A DNA stretch of 64,000 nt from Sindora glabra (GCA_020226215.1 CM035235.1:2245151-2309150); one strand, 5' to 3'. Counted from the stretch's first letter, positions 1 through 13,643 are shown. Notes: a model not told the origin generated them from the sequence alone. Program-made: numbers and translations.

Positions 1-1440
1 GTAAAAAGAAAGAAGATCTAATTAAACTTGTGGCAAGGAATTTGTAAAGTGTGAAATAACCTATTGAAGGGGGTTTAAATGGTAATTTGTGATGGTAAAA
101 GCACTAAGTTTTCAAGTGATTTATGGGTTAGCGATTATCCTTTAATTAATATAGCTATAACAAACATCCCCACGAATATAAGAGAGCTTATGGTGGATAA
201 ATTTGTAAAGGAGGATGGGACTTGGAACTAGGATAAATTTGATCATTTGATTCCTAAATATATGTGAAGAAAAATTGCTAACATTCACCCTCTAAGATAA
301 ATTTAGAAGCAGACAAAATTGCTTGGCATCTAGCTAAATATGGTTATTTTTCAGTTAAATCTGCTTATCAATTTCTGAATGGGGAGAATAAGACTTCGAA
401 GGATATATGGAGTAGAATTTGGAAGTGGAATGGTCTGCAAAGAATAAAAACTTTCATTTAGCTATAAACCAAAAATAGCTTATTGACCGACACTATTAAA
501 GTTCACAGACACATAGCCTTATCTGATACCTACCTGAGATGCAATAAAAGTGAAATAACCCTTCATGCTATTAAAGATTATGATGTAGTTAATATGATTT
601 GGATGAGACAAGTAGTCCCATGGCAATGGGGAAAAAATTTTCCTATGAATTTGACTAAGTGGATTGATTTTAATTTATAGAATAAGGTTGGAAGATTTGA
701 GAATATTGATTGGAATTTATTATTTAGGTTCACATATCATGAAATATAGCTACAATGAAACAGGAGAAATTTTTATAACAATGTAGATTTTGGTGTTAAT
801 TTAGCTCTAGTTTGTTGCCTGAATTCTAGGGAATTCCTAAACATGCACAAAAACTTGGAGAGCTTTGGACTAAAAAATCAAAGAAAGTAAATTAATTATA
901 GATAGAATTCTCCAGATATTGGCTGGATCAAGTTAAACACAGATGGTTTATGCTTGCAAGGTGAGGAGTCAGTTGCATGTGGAGGAGTTTTAAGAAATTG
1001 TGTTGGAGATTGGTTATATGGGTTTTTAAGAAATATGGGCAAAGGTAGCATCCTCTCTGCTGAGCTTTGGGGAGTCTTGATTGGTCTTGAATTAGTATGG
1101 AACCAAGGTTATAAGAAAGTTTAGGTGGAGTTAGATTCACAAGCAGTAGTCGAACTATTTTCTAAGAATTATAACACGTCTCACCTTTATCTACCTTTAG
1201 TCAAGCAGATAAAGAATTTGATAGGGAAAGACAAGCAGGTAATGATCTCTCACACATATAGAGAAAGTAATAAGGTTGCTGATTGGCTTGTAGCAAAAGG
1301 TCATCAGATGTCTCTGGGAGTGAACATTTTTCATGAAATTCCATATAGTTTTGGGCAACTTTGGATGGATGATGATATTAGAATTTATGTTCCTAGAATT
1401 ATAAAATCTTAGCTAGGTATTTTACCCTGTTCAATTGCTA
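1..1440 (+). mobile_element. LINE (non-LTR retrotransposon), 3' part only
   Basis: This is the tail of a plant L1-type retrotransposon that enters from the left window edge. Translating across frames gives, in order, the region between reverse transcriptase and RNase H (a DGKSTKFSSDLW stretch near 90-140), a zf-RVT-like segment (AWHLAKYGYFSVKSAYQFL near 323-380) and a plant LINE-type RNase H domain (924-1412). Stop codons and frame changes separate the pieces, so no complete ORF2 remains. The reverse transcriptase and endonuclease lie outside the window. No clear poly(A) tail or target-site duplication can be fixed at the 3' end; the last recognisable coding base is at 1412. Confidence 0.85.
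924..1412 (+). pseudogene. LINE RNase H domain (RVT_3 type), one in-frame stop
   Basis: The C-terminal RNase H domain of the LINE ORF2 product degrades RNA in the RNA/DNA hybrid after reverse transcription. It starts at the motif GWIKLNTDG and runs about 162 codons to a TAG at the end. The acidic catalytic pattern is visible: Asp in NTDG, Glu in SAELWGVLIGLE, Asp in VELDSQAVV, and the terminal RESNKVADWL motif. The only break inside is a TAG at 1122-1124, where the family usually has Trp (one G-to-A change). The 95-codon open stretch from 1125 is the second half of this domain, not a separate gene. Confidence 0.85.
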
Positions 1441-2429
1441 ACAAAAAAGAAAATAGTTCATCTTACTCCCTAAGCATATCTTTCTGGTTAATCTCCCTTT
1501 TTACAGTTTCTTTTTTCTTTGCAAATGAATGGATGCAATTTCTTGCTTAACTACTCTGATTTGAGTATGTAATTTGTGCTTTAGTTTGATATCTTAAGCA
1601 ATAATGCTATATGGATAAAATGATTTCCAATTCCTTGTTATAGCTCTCCAGTTTTAATTTATTATTGGCTTTTTAAATCAATCACATTTTACGTCTTTCC
1701 TTTTTTTTTTATTTTATGATGTCTTGTTTAATTGTCTTAAAAGTTTTGATTGTATTTCTTGTTTTCCATTAATTAATATGAGCTTATTCATAAACAAGTA
1801 GTTTTCATGTCTTACCAATACTGTCCAATCGTAAATATGAATGACACATGTTATGAGCTTAGGTTAGAAAACTAAATAACATGAAATCATTGATTACAGA
1901 GAAAAACATAAATACTTCATCAATTTTGGGTAATTACATTTTAATTTTATAAATTTTAAAAATTTACAAATTAAACTTTTAAAACTATATAAAATTTATA
2001 ATTAATATTCATTATCTATCTAATTAACTATTTTATTAAGTTTGATAATTTATTAGAAATGTTGTGCATATGAAGCATGGTACAATGGGATTATGAATAT
2101 TCAACTTTATGTTTAAGAAATTACTACTTCATTATTATTAAAAATTAGCATTATTTGCATAGGAAAAGTTCATATTTATTTTATATTTAAAATTAATTAA
2201 ATTTTATATGAATTATAAGGTTTAAAAAAATATAATAATGATATAAAAAATTACTAATGTCTTCTTCTATATTAATTTAAAAATTTATATACATATATAT
2301 TAACTTCCTACATATTTTGATAATATATAATACTTTTGTATGAAAACTTTTATTTCTTATAATCATTTTATCGTATTATATTCATTAATAGATGAATATA
2401 ATTATAAAATCATGTCTATAAAAAATAGT

Positions 2430-2885
2430 GATTAATTCAAATATTGATATAAAGTTTGAAATGATTTAATTTGATTGAAAAACATCTTATTCTATTAAAT
2501 AACTTTAATAGATTAAAATCTTTTAACTTAAATAATATTTGATATCTCTTGAAAAGCTTTACAATTTGTTGTGTACTAAGATCTATGTAATAGTAATTCA
2601 ATTTAAATATTAACATAAAACTTAAAATGATTTAATTTAATTAAAAAATCTTATGCTACTAAGTAGCTTTAATAGGTTAGAATTTTTATCTTAAGTGGTT
2701 TTTAGTGTTTCTCAAAAGCTTTGTATTCTATTATGTAATGAGGCCTATCAAACATAATAAGTAGCTCAAATATTAAAATAAAATTTAAATTGATTTAGTT
2801 TGTTTGAAAAAACATCTTATGCAATTAAAAACTTTAATGGCTATACCTTTTGACCTAAGTGGTATTTGATTTATGATTTACATTT
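2430..2885. repeat. Diverged tandem repeat, three copies of ~165 bp
   Basis: The phrase AAATATTGATATAAAGTTTG followed by ATGATTTAATTTGATT starts at 2439. Diverged versions start at 2605 and 2768, giving periods of 166 and 163 bp. Each copy then repeats CATCTTAT, a run around ACTTTAATAG, CTTAAGTGGTATTT-like text and AAAGCTTT. Divergence is high (by eye roughly a quarter of positions). Unit lengths near 165 bp are common among plant satellites, but three copies do not prove a satellite origin. Confidence 0.7.
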
Positions 2886-4929
2886 CATTGCATTAACTTT
2901 TCATAACAAACATTGAATTATTATTTAAGATGATAATAATTGTAAAATTTAATCCTTATATAATTATGTTTGACTTGTTATTAATTATATTGATAATTTT
3001 TATTAAATAATAATTTTAATTTTTTAGAAACATATTGATGTATTTATTACAAATTCACAATTTTATTTTAGAAAAATCAACATTATATATTTTTTTGCAA
3101 TTAAAAGAATTTATTTATGTTCACAAATTATTTTTAAAATATAAATATTTTATATATTAATTTATAATGAATTTAATTGATTAAATTTGAAAGTATCATG
3201 AATTAAATAAAAATAATAAATTTTTATAATTATAGTCATTAATTTTTAATACATTTTTTAAAAATTATAAATATATGTATCTTAGGAGTTTTTAATAACA
3301 AAATAAGAATAATAATAAATATAATTTTAATAATATTTATGTCATATTAGTTGTGATTTAAATGAAAATCACAATTAACTCTATCAATTTAAAATTATTA
3401 ACAATAAATAATTACTTTAAAATTTATTAATTATGGGTTTCAATTACTAATAAATAAATATTTACTATAGTTATATTTTTTATAAGTTAAAATAAATTAT
3501 TACTTTAGAAAACTTAGTACAATGAATAAAGAACTGATTTTTTTAAAATGAATGAATTTTTTTTGAAAAAATAAACATGCAAATTTGTTATTTATATAAA
3601 ATGAAAGTAAAATGTCTTTTTACACAATCATCTCAAATTATCTTTTATAAAAAATGAAATTGAATTTTTTTTAAATAAGCATGGGAGTGAAATTTTTTTC
3701 AAAATAAACATGCTAGTTTTTTATGTTCACAATAATTTACTCAATTAAAAAATATTATAAATTAAATAAAAATATAACTATATTATATCCATTAATTTTT
3801 TTAATATAAGAAATATTGAATTATCATTTAAAAAGTTTAATTCTCAAATTTAATATTAAAGGGAATAATAATAGTCAGATTTAATTATTAAGTAAATATG
3901 TTTAAATTTTTATTTTTTATAATGATATTCATTACAAAATAAAAAAATGAAATTTTATTTTAGGAACAAGTCTAATTAAATAGTTGAATATTTATTTTTT
4001 CTATAACAGAAAATATAGTGAATGTTTAATTTAAATGACCATATAAATTTTTTAAATTTATTCAATTGGATAATTTTATAAAATAAATAAAAATATAAAT
4101 ACATTTCTTTGATGATTCCTATTAATTTTTTTAATTATAATTATTGTTTAAGAATTAATAATTGTCAAATTCAATCCTTAAATTTAATATTTAAGTTCTA
4201 ATTATTAAATAAATATGTTTGGCTTTTTATTTATTATTGTGATTGTGATTGTGTTATTCCATGAGAAAAAGTAGGAGATGGTGATATTAAATTATAAACA
4301 TTATTTTAAGATTATTTTGAATATTAAAATAAAATATATCATATTTGCATGTAACATGTAAGCATATAATATATTTTAATTTAATTTTATGAAATATTTA
4401 TAATATAATGATGATTTTATATCTATACACGAAGTATATTTAAATTTTATTTGTGATATAGGATCCACTATTTTGACCAATTGTTCGATTTCTTATCATT
4501 TAAGTTTTTTTTTCTTTAAAAATATTTAAAACTTATAGAATAAGAACCTAACAATAGTAATAATAAGTATAATCAATTTTTATTAATAATAAAATGGAAT
4601 TAAAGTAAACAGAATTATAGTTACTTCAGTATCATCTCCACATTGCCTCATTAGCCAAAAAAAAAACCTCCATCATATTGCCAATTAATGGGGGATCTTT
4701 ATGGTCTGAGCATAAAATTTTTATAATCATATGGTGAGAAAGTAGCGTTTGTCTAAGATGAGAAAACAGTGTTAATCTATATGCACTTTAATCTTTAGGA
4801 CATATCTTAAAACAATTTAAAAATTAGAACAATATCTTATTTAAACTTATGATATCAATGATTAATTTTTTTATAATAAACTTTTATCTAATAATTTTTA
4901 GAGCCTTGCACTTCCGGTAAGCAATTTAT

Positions 4930-4931
<2 letters not shown>

Positions 4932-5009
<78 letters not shown>
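4932..5009. repeat. (TA)n microsatellite, about 39 repeats
   Basis: An uninterrupted alternating AT run of 78 bases. It is likely length-variable between individuals and able to extrude a cruciform. Confidence 0.98.
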
Positions 5010-5011
<2 letters not shown>

Positions 5012-7214
5012 ACCTTTAATGTATAAATTTAGCCTCATAAATAAATTCCGAAATCAAATAAAAATATTGCATTACAATTGCATTAAATCCCAAAAAAATT
5101 GTTCTAAAATACAATTAATGTCTTAGAGTATGGAAAATTTTAGTTTACATATGATATATACGAGATTCATTACTATTCATATGTAGTCCATGTGAATATA
5201 TTATTCATTTAGTAAAATTTTATGGCATTTTCTCATATATTGAAATAAAAAAAATGAAAAAGCTACGAGATCACATATCATAATTTTAGTTTATTGATAC
5301 TTTTTGAGATGATTTTGAGCCTAAGCTTCAATTCGAATCATCTATATAAACCGGAAACAAAAAAAGTAAGAAAATGATATTGAAACATAAGAAGGCGTGA
5401 AAATTGTACGTGGAAATGGAATGATAAAAGAAGGCAAATATATAAATATTAAGAATTGACAATTAATATGTAAGAATAAATAAATAAAATATAAAATTTG
5501 AATCATGAATTCTATTCCTAAATTTATTCGGATAGATAATTTTGGAGATAAAAATTTTTATTCAAACACCAATCACATTTTCATATTAATAATAAATAAT
5601 TTGAATATATTTAGGGGTTACAAAAATGAAATTAAAAGGTTTTTTTTAAAATAAAAATAATTTAATAATTAAATGCAGGCAATAATTGTGGGCAAAATTG
5701 GAGAGTTTTTAATTCATGTTAATAATTATAGACATAAAATTAATGCATCATAAATTATTTTATGGGAAAATATGTCATAATTTTTTTGTATTATATACAC
5801 AAACTAAAATAATCAAAGTGGCAATAAGAGAATAATTATTTATATTTATAATTTAAAAAATGTAATAAATTAGATAAAAAAATATGGCTAATATCTTTTA
5901 ATGTTGGCGATGAATTTCTTAAAGTTATTAATTTTAATTTATCATTTAAAAAATAACTTTTAGAATAAGTTAAAATAATTTTTCATTTTCAAAATTATTC
6001 AATGCAAAATTTACATAAAATCATAATTAATTATTTAAATTTCATCAACTAATTATATTAGGAACATGAAATATTATTACCAAACATACAAACTTTTTGA
6101 GAATTTTAAAATAAATTAATTAAATATGAAAAAACTATGGACTAAATCAAAATAAAACATTAAGTCCTTTTACAATTACCATATATTTATTTATAAAATT
6201 ATTGACATTAAATTACAACTTAGTAAGGCAACATTTTTATCAATAATCCTCAAATTTAATATTTATATTGGGAATAATTATTATATTTAATTATAAAATA
6301 AATATAATTATTTTTTATTACATTAAAATTATTTTTAAATTAATTAAATTAAATTTTCATTTTAAGAATATTATTGCCATGATGAATGTATAGAATATTG
6401 ATTTTTATTTATTAGAATAGAATTCAAATACTTTTAAGGTAAGAAAAAACATTCAAATGGTCGACTAAAATTTACTTAATTTTTAAAAATGATATAAATT
6501 ATATTAAAGATAACTAAGTTTCTTTGAAGATGTGAATTAATTATTTCAAATTACTGAGTTATTGGCTGATAAGATAATAAGAATTATTAAACTTTATTCT
6601 TAATTTAATATGTAAGAAAATAATCATAATATTTAATTATGATGTAAATAATAAAGTTTGTATGCATTTAATTTTTTTGTGAAAAAATTGTAAAATAATA
6701 CATAGAAAAATACAAAATTTATGACTTGTAAGTTAATTTTTTATTATGATAAATATAATTTTGATAATATATTTATTCCATAATTTATTTAATTATTTTT
6801 ATAAATATTTTTATTTTTTATAAAATAAAAATTTATTTATAATAATTATATATGTATCAACTAAAATTATATACTTTAAAAACTTATTGTTGTTACAATT
6901 TTAATTAGATATTAAAAATTAGAATGATATAATTTTGATTTTAATGATAATCTGTATTTATATTAGTATAAATTAATTACTTGATTGATTTATTTATTAA
7001 GAAATAATTGAGGAAGATAATATTTATTGTATTGAAGAGAATAATTAGAAAAGGTGCATTAGAAGAGAAGTAGAGAGTAAAAAAAGCTCTACAAAAAATT
7101 TGTACTAGGTTTTGATAGTGAAAATGGGTGGGAAATGAGGCCATATGGTAATGCCACGTGTCAGCAGGTGACGTAGTTGCTAAAATTATTGAGAAATATA
7201 TTGATATAAATAAC

Positions 7215-7226
7215 TAACAATTAATT
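7215..7226. repeat. Target-site duplication, left copy (LINE)
   Basis: TAACAATTAATT here is identical to 13293-13304, directly after the short A-rich tail of the LINE. The two copies bracket the element. Confidence 0.7.
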
Positions 7227-7589
7227 GTTATTAAAAATTAGCCTATAGAGGTGGTTTTTTCTCTCTGAAGTGAGAGAGGTGTTTTCTCTGCAAAAGTGAG
7301 AACCGATTTCGTATAACCACAGTTGAAGGTACGAACAGTGGGGAGTTACAGGTGCATTAAAGATAGCAAGGCGATAAAACAGGCATCAACATGGTGGACA
7401 ATGGAAGAACCTTCTAGGAAATAGAGGGCAGTGACTTAGGATGACGATGACGAGGAAATTTAGTTGGAACCTTAATCTTTGTTGTAGGACAGTCAAGTAT
7501 TCTCACTACTATGATGGATTTTGGGAACTAAAATTCATTATTGGACTATGATTACACAGATGCTATGAAAAGCATGGAGTTTTTGTGAG

Positions 7590-8054
7590 GAAATGAATTT
7601 CATGCATCTCGGAGTAAATAAGTTTGTAGTTACTTTCAAGGATGAAGTATGCATGCACAAAGTTCAGCGAGGGGGCCTTTAGAATATCCTTGGTCGAATT
7701 GTGATTTTACAGCACTAGGATCCTAGTTTAACAAATGAAGAGATCCAATTCACTCATTTGGAAGTATGTATTCAAGCTCATAACGTTCCACTAGAATATA
7801 TATCACAAGATAGCACTCGTAGAATTGCAGATAAATTGGGGGAGACATTGGAAGTTGAAAATCCATACCATAAAGGAAGTTTAAAACAAGCGTACCTCCA
7901 ATTTAGAATCCATTGGGTAATTGCCAAACCATTAAAGATAGGCATGTAGCTACCAAGAAAGGATAAAGCCAAATAGTGGATAACATTACGGTATGAATGT
8001 CTAAATCATTTTTATTTTGGTTATGGCACAATTGGACATGAACAACGTGAATGT
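7590..8054 (+). pseudogene. LINE ORF1 relic: DUF4283 domain and CCHC knuckle
   Basis: ORF1 of plant LINEs makes the RNA-binding protein that packages the element RNA. The segment starting at MNFMHLGVNKFVVTF shows the DUF4283 signature, with an open block LEVCIQAHNVPLEYISQDST (within 7758-7949), then the linker leading to a zinc knuckle ending GTIGHEQREC. The two N-terminal cysteines of the knuckle are Tyr codons (TAT) here, each one G-to-A step from TGT. In-frame stops occur after GGL, after LQH and after KIGM. Confidence 0.8.
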
Positions 8055-8809
8055 ACCTAGCCGCAGATCACCTTCTCGGAGCAGGAACAATATAAATGAT
8101 GGGGACCATGGTTAATCATGCAAACTCTAAGCACAATGGGTAAATTGATATCCAGGCGTAATGAGATGATTTTGACAACAACTATGAAATTAATGACACA
8201 ACGGTTACTAGACCAAATTTCTACATAGTGTAAATAGTTCCATATAGCAGATAGAACGAAGAGTGCAGAGCAGGAAAACCAGGGAGTGGAAGTGATTTCA
8301 TCGGTAAACCTAGATAGTGAGACTATAACATTAGACGAAACTAATATGCAGGAAGGGTCCCTAATAGATAAAACCAAATAGGAGCAACAACCAACTGATG
8401 ATAGGACCCACCATAGTGAAGATGTCAGTAAACATATAGAAGGAAGTGAAATCACTAATGATTTTCAAAGTGATGTTCCTGGACAAGTTTTTGGGTGACA
8501 AGGAGAAGTAAAACGTAAGGTAGAAATTATTAATATGGAAGAGACTAGTTGCATGACTCAATGAATGATAATCTGGAGTGCGAAATCATTAACCACGGCA
8601 TCATTCATTATGGGCACAACACACATTGAGGGAAGCAATAGAAAAAATAGTAAGAATAGAGTTAGTGTGACTAAACTTAAAAATCGAGCTAGAGTCCGGA
8701 TAGAAAAATAGAGACCATAAGACAAATCTAGCCATGAATCTACATGTTTAATTATGGCTGAAGAGGCTGGCCTTATTATACCCCCACCAGCACCATAAAA
8801 CCATTAAGT

Positions 8810-9420
8810 TAGAATTGTCGAGGGATTAATAACACCCCAATAGTATGGGCTCTAAGAGCCCTCAATAGAAAGATATGGCCCCATGGTATATTTTTGTGTG
8901 AGACAAAAAAAAGAAGTCACAACAAAGAGGATAGCAGTCAAGACTAGATTTGATAATGTGGAGGTTATTGCATCTCAAGGTAAGAGGGTTTGGTTTTTAT
9001 GTGGAAATAAGAAATTCAATGTCGTATTCTCCATATGAACAATAATTATATCTATTGTGAAATATGGAATAGAGAATATGAAAAGAAATAGCTACTAATG
9101 TGTGTGTATGGACCATTAATGCATCTTCACAAAGCTCGATTTTGGAATGATATGTACAAATTGGCAGAATCAATCGATCAACCATGGTTACTGATTGGTG
9201 ATTTCAATGCATTATTATTTTCGAGTGATGAGTAGGGAGGGCACCCGGTAGGTACATCTTTTGACATAACCTTTTTTTATTTTGTACAATCTATAGGTAG
9301 GATCAATATACCTAGTTAAGGTTATAATTTTACATGGACAAATGGAAGAGAAGGGGTGGATAATATCAGAGAGGATTTAGATAAAGGTATTTGTTATCCT
9401 CAATGGAGAACTTAATATCC
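8810..9420 (+). pseudogene. LINE ORF2 relic: EEP-type endonuclease
   Basis: The endonuclease nicks target DNA to prime reverse transcription. Frame-hopping translation from about 8812 follows the family order. It reaches the catalytic core WLLIGDFNALL, with G-D-F-N at 9197-9208, and then the downstream block GYNFTWTNGREGVDNIREDL at about 9322-9381. Several stops and at least one frameshift break it. The short open frame 9391-9576 is the tail of this domain and the start of the linker. Confidence 0.8.
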
Positions 9421-10079
9421 TCGTGGTACTACACAATACTTGAAAGTAAGCAATCAAATCATAGTCCAATTTTATTGAATACATTAGGTGATAATGATAA
9501 TTTCCTTCATCCATTTAGATTTTTTACAGTATGGTTAAGAGATAATACATATAAAGAGGTAATCCAAGAAGCTTAACAAACTGATACCAAAGGCTCATCC
9601 CACGATCAAATAAGTAGAAAACTCAAGCTGGTTAAGAATGACCTCTAAAAATAGAATTGTGAAGTGTTTAGCTATTGCCAACATAGATTAGAGACTTTAC
9701 AAAAGGAACTTGGGGAGCTAAAGAATGCGATTCCTATTAAGGAAAACCTATAAGCTATCAAATTTGTCCAATGGCAAATAGATGAATAAGTTAAGAGGCA
9801 GGAAAGTATTTGGAGGCAAAAATCCCGAGGACTTTATCTCAAGGATAGAGACACAAACTCCTGATTTTACCATGTCTCCACCATTATTTGCAAAAGACAC
9901 AATAATATAGAACGAATTCATTTACCTAATAACAAATGGCTCACATAAAGAGAAGATATTAGGAACTATTTTATAGATAATTCTAAGGAATTGTTTTAGA
10001 CATTAGAACTTGAGATTACTAATGATTTATTAAATTTAATTCAACCAATAATAATGGCTGAAGAAAATAAGGCTATATG

Positions 10080-11000
10080 TATTATTCTAGAAGTAGATGA
10101 AATTTGATCGGTTATTAAAATAAAGGATCCTTTGAAGGTTCCAAGTCTAGATGGGATGACAAGTGTCTTCTATAAGAAAAATTGCGAAATAGTAGGCAAA
10201 ACTACAGTGGAAGCAACGTAACATTTTTTCAGACATGGTTATTTGCTTAAAGAATTTAACAAGTCATTCCTAGTGCTCATTCCAAAGACATATCATGCCA
10301 AGATATTTAATGATTATCAACCTATAAGCTTATGCAATTTTATTTATAAAGTCATTGCTAAGATTATTGTTAATCATATGAAGAATTCATTGAAGAAAAT
10401 AATTTCTCCTACCCAATCTACCTTGTTCTGAAAAGATGGATTTTGGAGAATGGTTTAATGGCCTAAGAAATTATTCATACTATCAAAAAGAAGAAAGGAA
10501 GAGGAGGATTAATAGGGGTTAAATTGGATATGCAGAAGGCTTATGATAGAGTGGAATAGGATTTTGTAAGGAAGGTTCTCCAATTATTTGGATACTAGGA
10601 TTAGTTTATACATTGGATAATTCAATGTCTGTTTACTATCTAATTTTCTATTTTAGTGAATGGAAATGCATTTGGGTGTTTTTTGCCTTCTCGTGGTATT
10701 CATTAAGGTGACCTACTATCCTTTTATTTATTTATTATAGTCTTAGAAGTTTTCACGAGGTTATTGTGGACTGCTGAATGGGACAATCTAATGCATGAAA
10801 TTAAGATTTCTTGAGGTAATTCGCTAACTTCATATTTAATATTTGTGGATGATGTGATAATTTTCTTAAGTGTGAATATGAAGGAGGCATAAAAATTAAA
10901 AAAATGTATTATTAAATATGAAATATGGTCAAGTTAGAGAGTTAATTTTCATACATTTAGGATATTTTTCTCTTCAAATATGCCTTTTAAAGAACGTTTA
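10080..11000 (+). pseudogene. LINE ORF2 relic: reverse transcriptase
   Basis: The non-LTR RT palm and fingers are recognisable in fragments. LVLIPKTYHAKIFNDYQPIS then LCNFIYKVIAKI fall inside the open stretch 10243-10431. The KLDMQKAYDRVE block follows at about 10521-10556, with a TAG where the family has Trp. The catalytic FVDD box is at 10842-10853 (SYLIFVDDVIIFL), with Val in place of the more usual Ala. Both metal-binding Asp residues of FVDD survive, but the frame around them does not. Confidence 0.85.
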
Positions 11001-12889
11001 ACTATTTAAGAGTATTTACAATTGGCCCTAATAGATGCAAAGGCTAAATATTTGGGTATACCAATGTTTCTCACAACATACAAAATAAAGGATTTTTAAT
11101 TTTTGATAGACCATGTGTAGCAATGATTAATGGATTAGAAACAATGAACATTATCTTGGGTTAGGAAAGCTACACTAATTAAATTAATAATCTAAACAAT
11201 CCTTATCTGTACTATGTCCATATCAAAAGTACCAAAAGAAGCTTGCTTATTTTTGAATGCTTTTTCCTAAAAGTTCGGGTGGAATGTTAGAGAAAATAAA
11301 AGTCATTATTTGGCTCCATTAGCATGGGACGCCCTCTGTGTGCCTAGAAATATAGGAGGTTTAACATATCCTTATTATCCAAATTATTGTGGCCTAAAAG
11401 GATAAGCTTTGGGTCTCCAATTTTAAACATAAATATATCTCTAGAACTAAACTTATCTTCTATTTTTGAATTTAGCCATTACTACCTCATCCACTAATAT
11501 GGATCAACAGTTAGCATTGTGGGACTTACAAGAGATTTGCACTGAAATTTTTGTAACCCACTTGCCTAGGTGAGAAGCCATTCCATGGCATGAAGGCAAT
11601 AGTTCCCAAGCATGACTCCTTGACATATCTTTACTTAAAGAAGTGGAACTGATGCCACATAGTCATAAAGTGGTTTTGCATCAATGAATAGGCACTTTAT
11701 CACATTTTCACAATATATATTTGTACTCAAGTGAAGGACAACCATCATGCCTAATTGGCATTGCCTCACATGCTGCGGTAGGCCCCTATATGTCCCACTA
11801 TAATGATTATTGCATGAAGAAGGTAGTTAAATCATGGGTGTGGACATCAATTTTGGAGGGAGTCCTATAGTTCACTTATGGTGCATGTTATATAATAAAA
11901 AATGGATTCTTAAAAATATTAGATCAACTATCATGGCTCCCACATCATAGATATCTTAGACCTATTATCAAAGAAATAGCTAAAATGCTTATAATATGAC
12001 TATAACTGACTTATAGTTACCTAGAACATCAAAATGTTGCATAGCATCTTTATAGACGAGGATATAAACCACATAATTCAGCTTAAGGTCTTAATATCAG
12101 GGGAAAATGAACTAAAATGGATTCTTGAAAATTCAAGTGAATTCATAATCAACTTAATTTACTATGCTTGTAATAAGAGATGCTATTTTGATTAAGAGGT
12201 TCAACAATGGCAAAAACTATAGAGTTCAAAAATCTATTACAAACTACAAGTTACTCATTGGAGATTTGTGAAAGGTGTAGATCCTACTAGAAACAAGATT
12301 CAACGCTATGCAAATTTACAAGATATTAATTTCCCTTTGTGATAACTAAAGTAGAAGGATGAATTACATGTGATGAGCGAATGTGAAGTCACCTACTTAT
12401 TATGCTTCTAGATTCTAGGTATTCATATTCATAACATTCTTTTCTCGGATAGTCTAAGTTTCCGGGATTCTATTTTATAGATGGACAATAGGCTTATTCC
12501 ATGTTCGGCCCCTCTAGAATTTGCCATCAAAGTGGTTGTTGGTGTAGCTCTGATTACACATAGAGGTTGGAAAGCCTGTAATGATCTAGCATTTGAGGGT
12601 AGATTACTAAATTTAAAGGCCCTAACTGTTCTAATGGAAAATGACTTATAGATGCGGCTTAAGAGGATAAAAAATCAATTACCCTCTATGCTAATGGAAA
12701 TTACATCTACTTAGATGTCACTTAACAGGATAAAAAATCAATTACCCTCTATGCTAGTGCAAATTACATCTACTTGGATGCCTTTACCTATAGTGTCTTA
12801 AACTAAATGTAAATGCTTCATGAAAAAATAACTTGGCGATAATAGCTATGTTAGGAAGGGATAAGCTTGCTCAAGTGGAAGGTTTCTAA

Positions 12890-13246
12890 TTTGAAAAAAT
12901 GACTTGCACTTCTTTAGAAGAGGCAAAAGCACATGTAATTCTAAAGGCCTGTCAAGTCACTTAAGACATATGATTTCCTAAAATTATTATCGAAAGTGAT
13001 AATTGTCTAGTAGTAGATGCAATTATTGGAAATACTAAACGTCCATGGTATTTGCTTACATTAGTAGAAGATAGTAAGTTTTATTTACATGATTCTATTA
13101 TTTTATCTATAGTGTGGATTAATGGGAATACTAATTCTATAACTCATAAAAGGGCTAAATGGGTGTATAAGGTTATAGGGACTGGGTCTGGTTTAATCTA
13201 TAAGATTCCTCCTTCAATTGAAAATGCCTGTAACAATGATCTATAG
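12890..13246 (+). pseudogene. LINE RNase H relic (C-terminal part)
   Basis: Reading frames joined by eye give LEEAKAHVILKACQVT, then IIIESDNCLVVDAI (the Asp of the third catalytic position) and the open C-terminal stretch 13052-13246 with NSITHKRAKWVYKV, which replaces the family's N-x-x-AD-x-LA motif. The catalytic tail motif is therefore altered. The N-terminal NTDG box is not clearly visible. Confidence 0.65.
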
Positions 13247-13292
13247 CTTATTTATGAGTAATAAAATGAAGTTTGTTTTACTAGAAAAAAAT

Positions 13293-13304
13293 TAACAATT
13301 AATT
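13293..13304. repeat. Target-site duplication, right copy (LINE)
   Basis: TAACAATTAATT, identical to 7215-7226. It lies immediately after the A-rich LINE tail. Confidence 0.7.
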
Positions 13305-13643
13305 ATTACTTCAATTGTTATTTTGTATTTCGACATAGAATTTTTTTATTAAAAGAGGTATAAGTAAATAATATTCTATATTTTATAAAAGGTAGAACAA
13401 AGGCTATTGACCAAGAGAGGCAACAGAGAGATTATGATAGAGGCTAAATTTTTTGTACTCATTTTTATTTTAAAATATGTTTACTTTCTTGTGTTTATAT
13501 TCATAAGAATAGAATTTTCAATATTAATCTTATGGATGTCTTTATTTTTATTTTATTTAAATGATATATAATTATTTATTTATATCATATTATAATTTTT
13601 AATAAAAATTAAAAATATTTAATTATTTTTATTTTATTTATCT
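13305..13643. other. AT-rich spacer between LINE and pararetrovirus
   Basis: No gene is seen. This is the original target DNA between two independent insertions. A TATAAAAGG string at 13381 has no associated transcript evidence. Confidence 0.6.

Larger units (their letters stand above)
1441..7226. other. AT-rich intergenic DNA without genes
   Basis: No coding region, RNA gene or complete transposon is supported in this 5.8-kb block. It contains a three-copy diverged tandem repeat at 2430-2885 and a TA microsatellite at 4932-5009, both listed separately. A loosely conserved phrase (CAAATTTAATATTTA, then TTTAATTATTAA, then AAATATGTTT) recurs near 2910, 3823, 4139, 6213 and 6570. This suggests an old, decayed interspersed or satellite-like repeat. 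The last 200 bases contain a CACGTG hexamer near 7157 but no gene to go with it. Confidence 0.7.
7227..13292 (+). mobile_element. Full-length but dead LINE with target-site duplication
   Basis: A plant L1-type non-LTR retrotransposon of about 6.07 kb. It has the expected layout: a 5' UTR (GAGGTGG...TTCTCTCTG text from 7249), ORF1 with a DUF4283-like RNA-binding domain and a degraded CCHC knuckle (7590-8054), ORF2 with an EEP endonuclease (8810-9420), a reverse transcriptase (about 10080-11000), a zf-RVT/linker region, and an RNase H fragment (12890-13246). It ends in CTAGAAAAAAAT and is flanked by the 12-bp repeat TAACAATTAATT (7215-7226 and 13293-13304). Every domain is crossed by stops and frameshifts, so it cannot make protein. 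The intact structural boundaries imply one insertion of a complete copy followed by decay in place. Confidence 0.85.

Noticed and set aside
4932..5009. TA run as a possible matrix attachment or origin site
   Set aside because: The sequence only supports a microsatellite; no other element points to such a role.
7155..7164. G-box (CCACGTGTCA) upstream of the LINE
   Set aside because: No gene follows; it lies in AT-rich DNA just before the LINE and is a single hexamer match.
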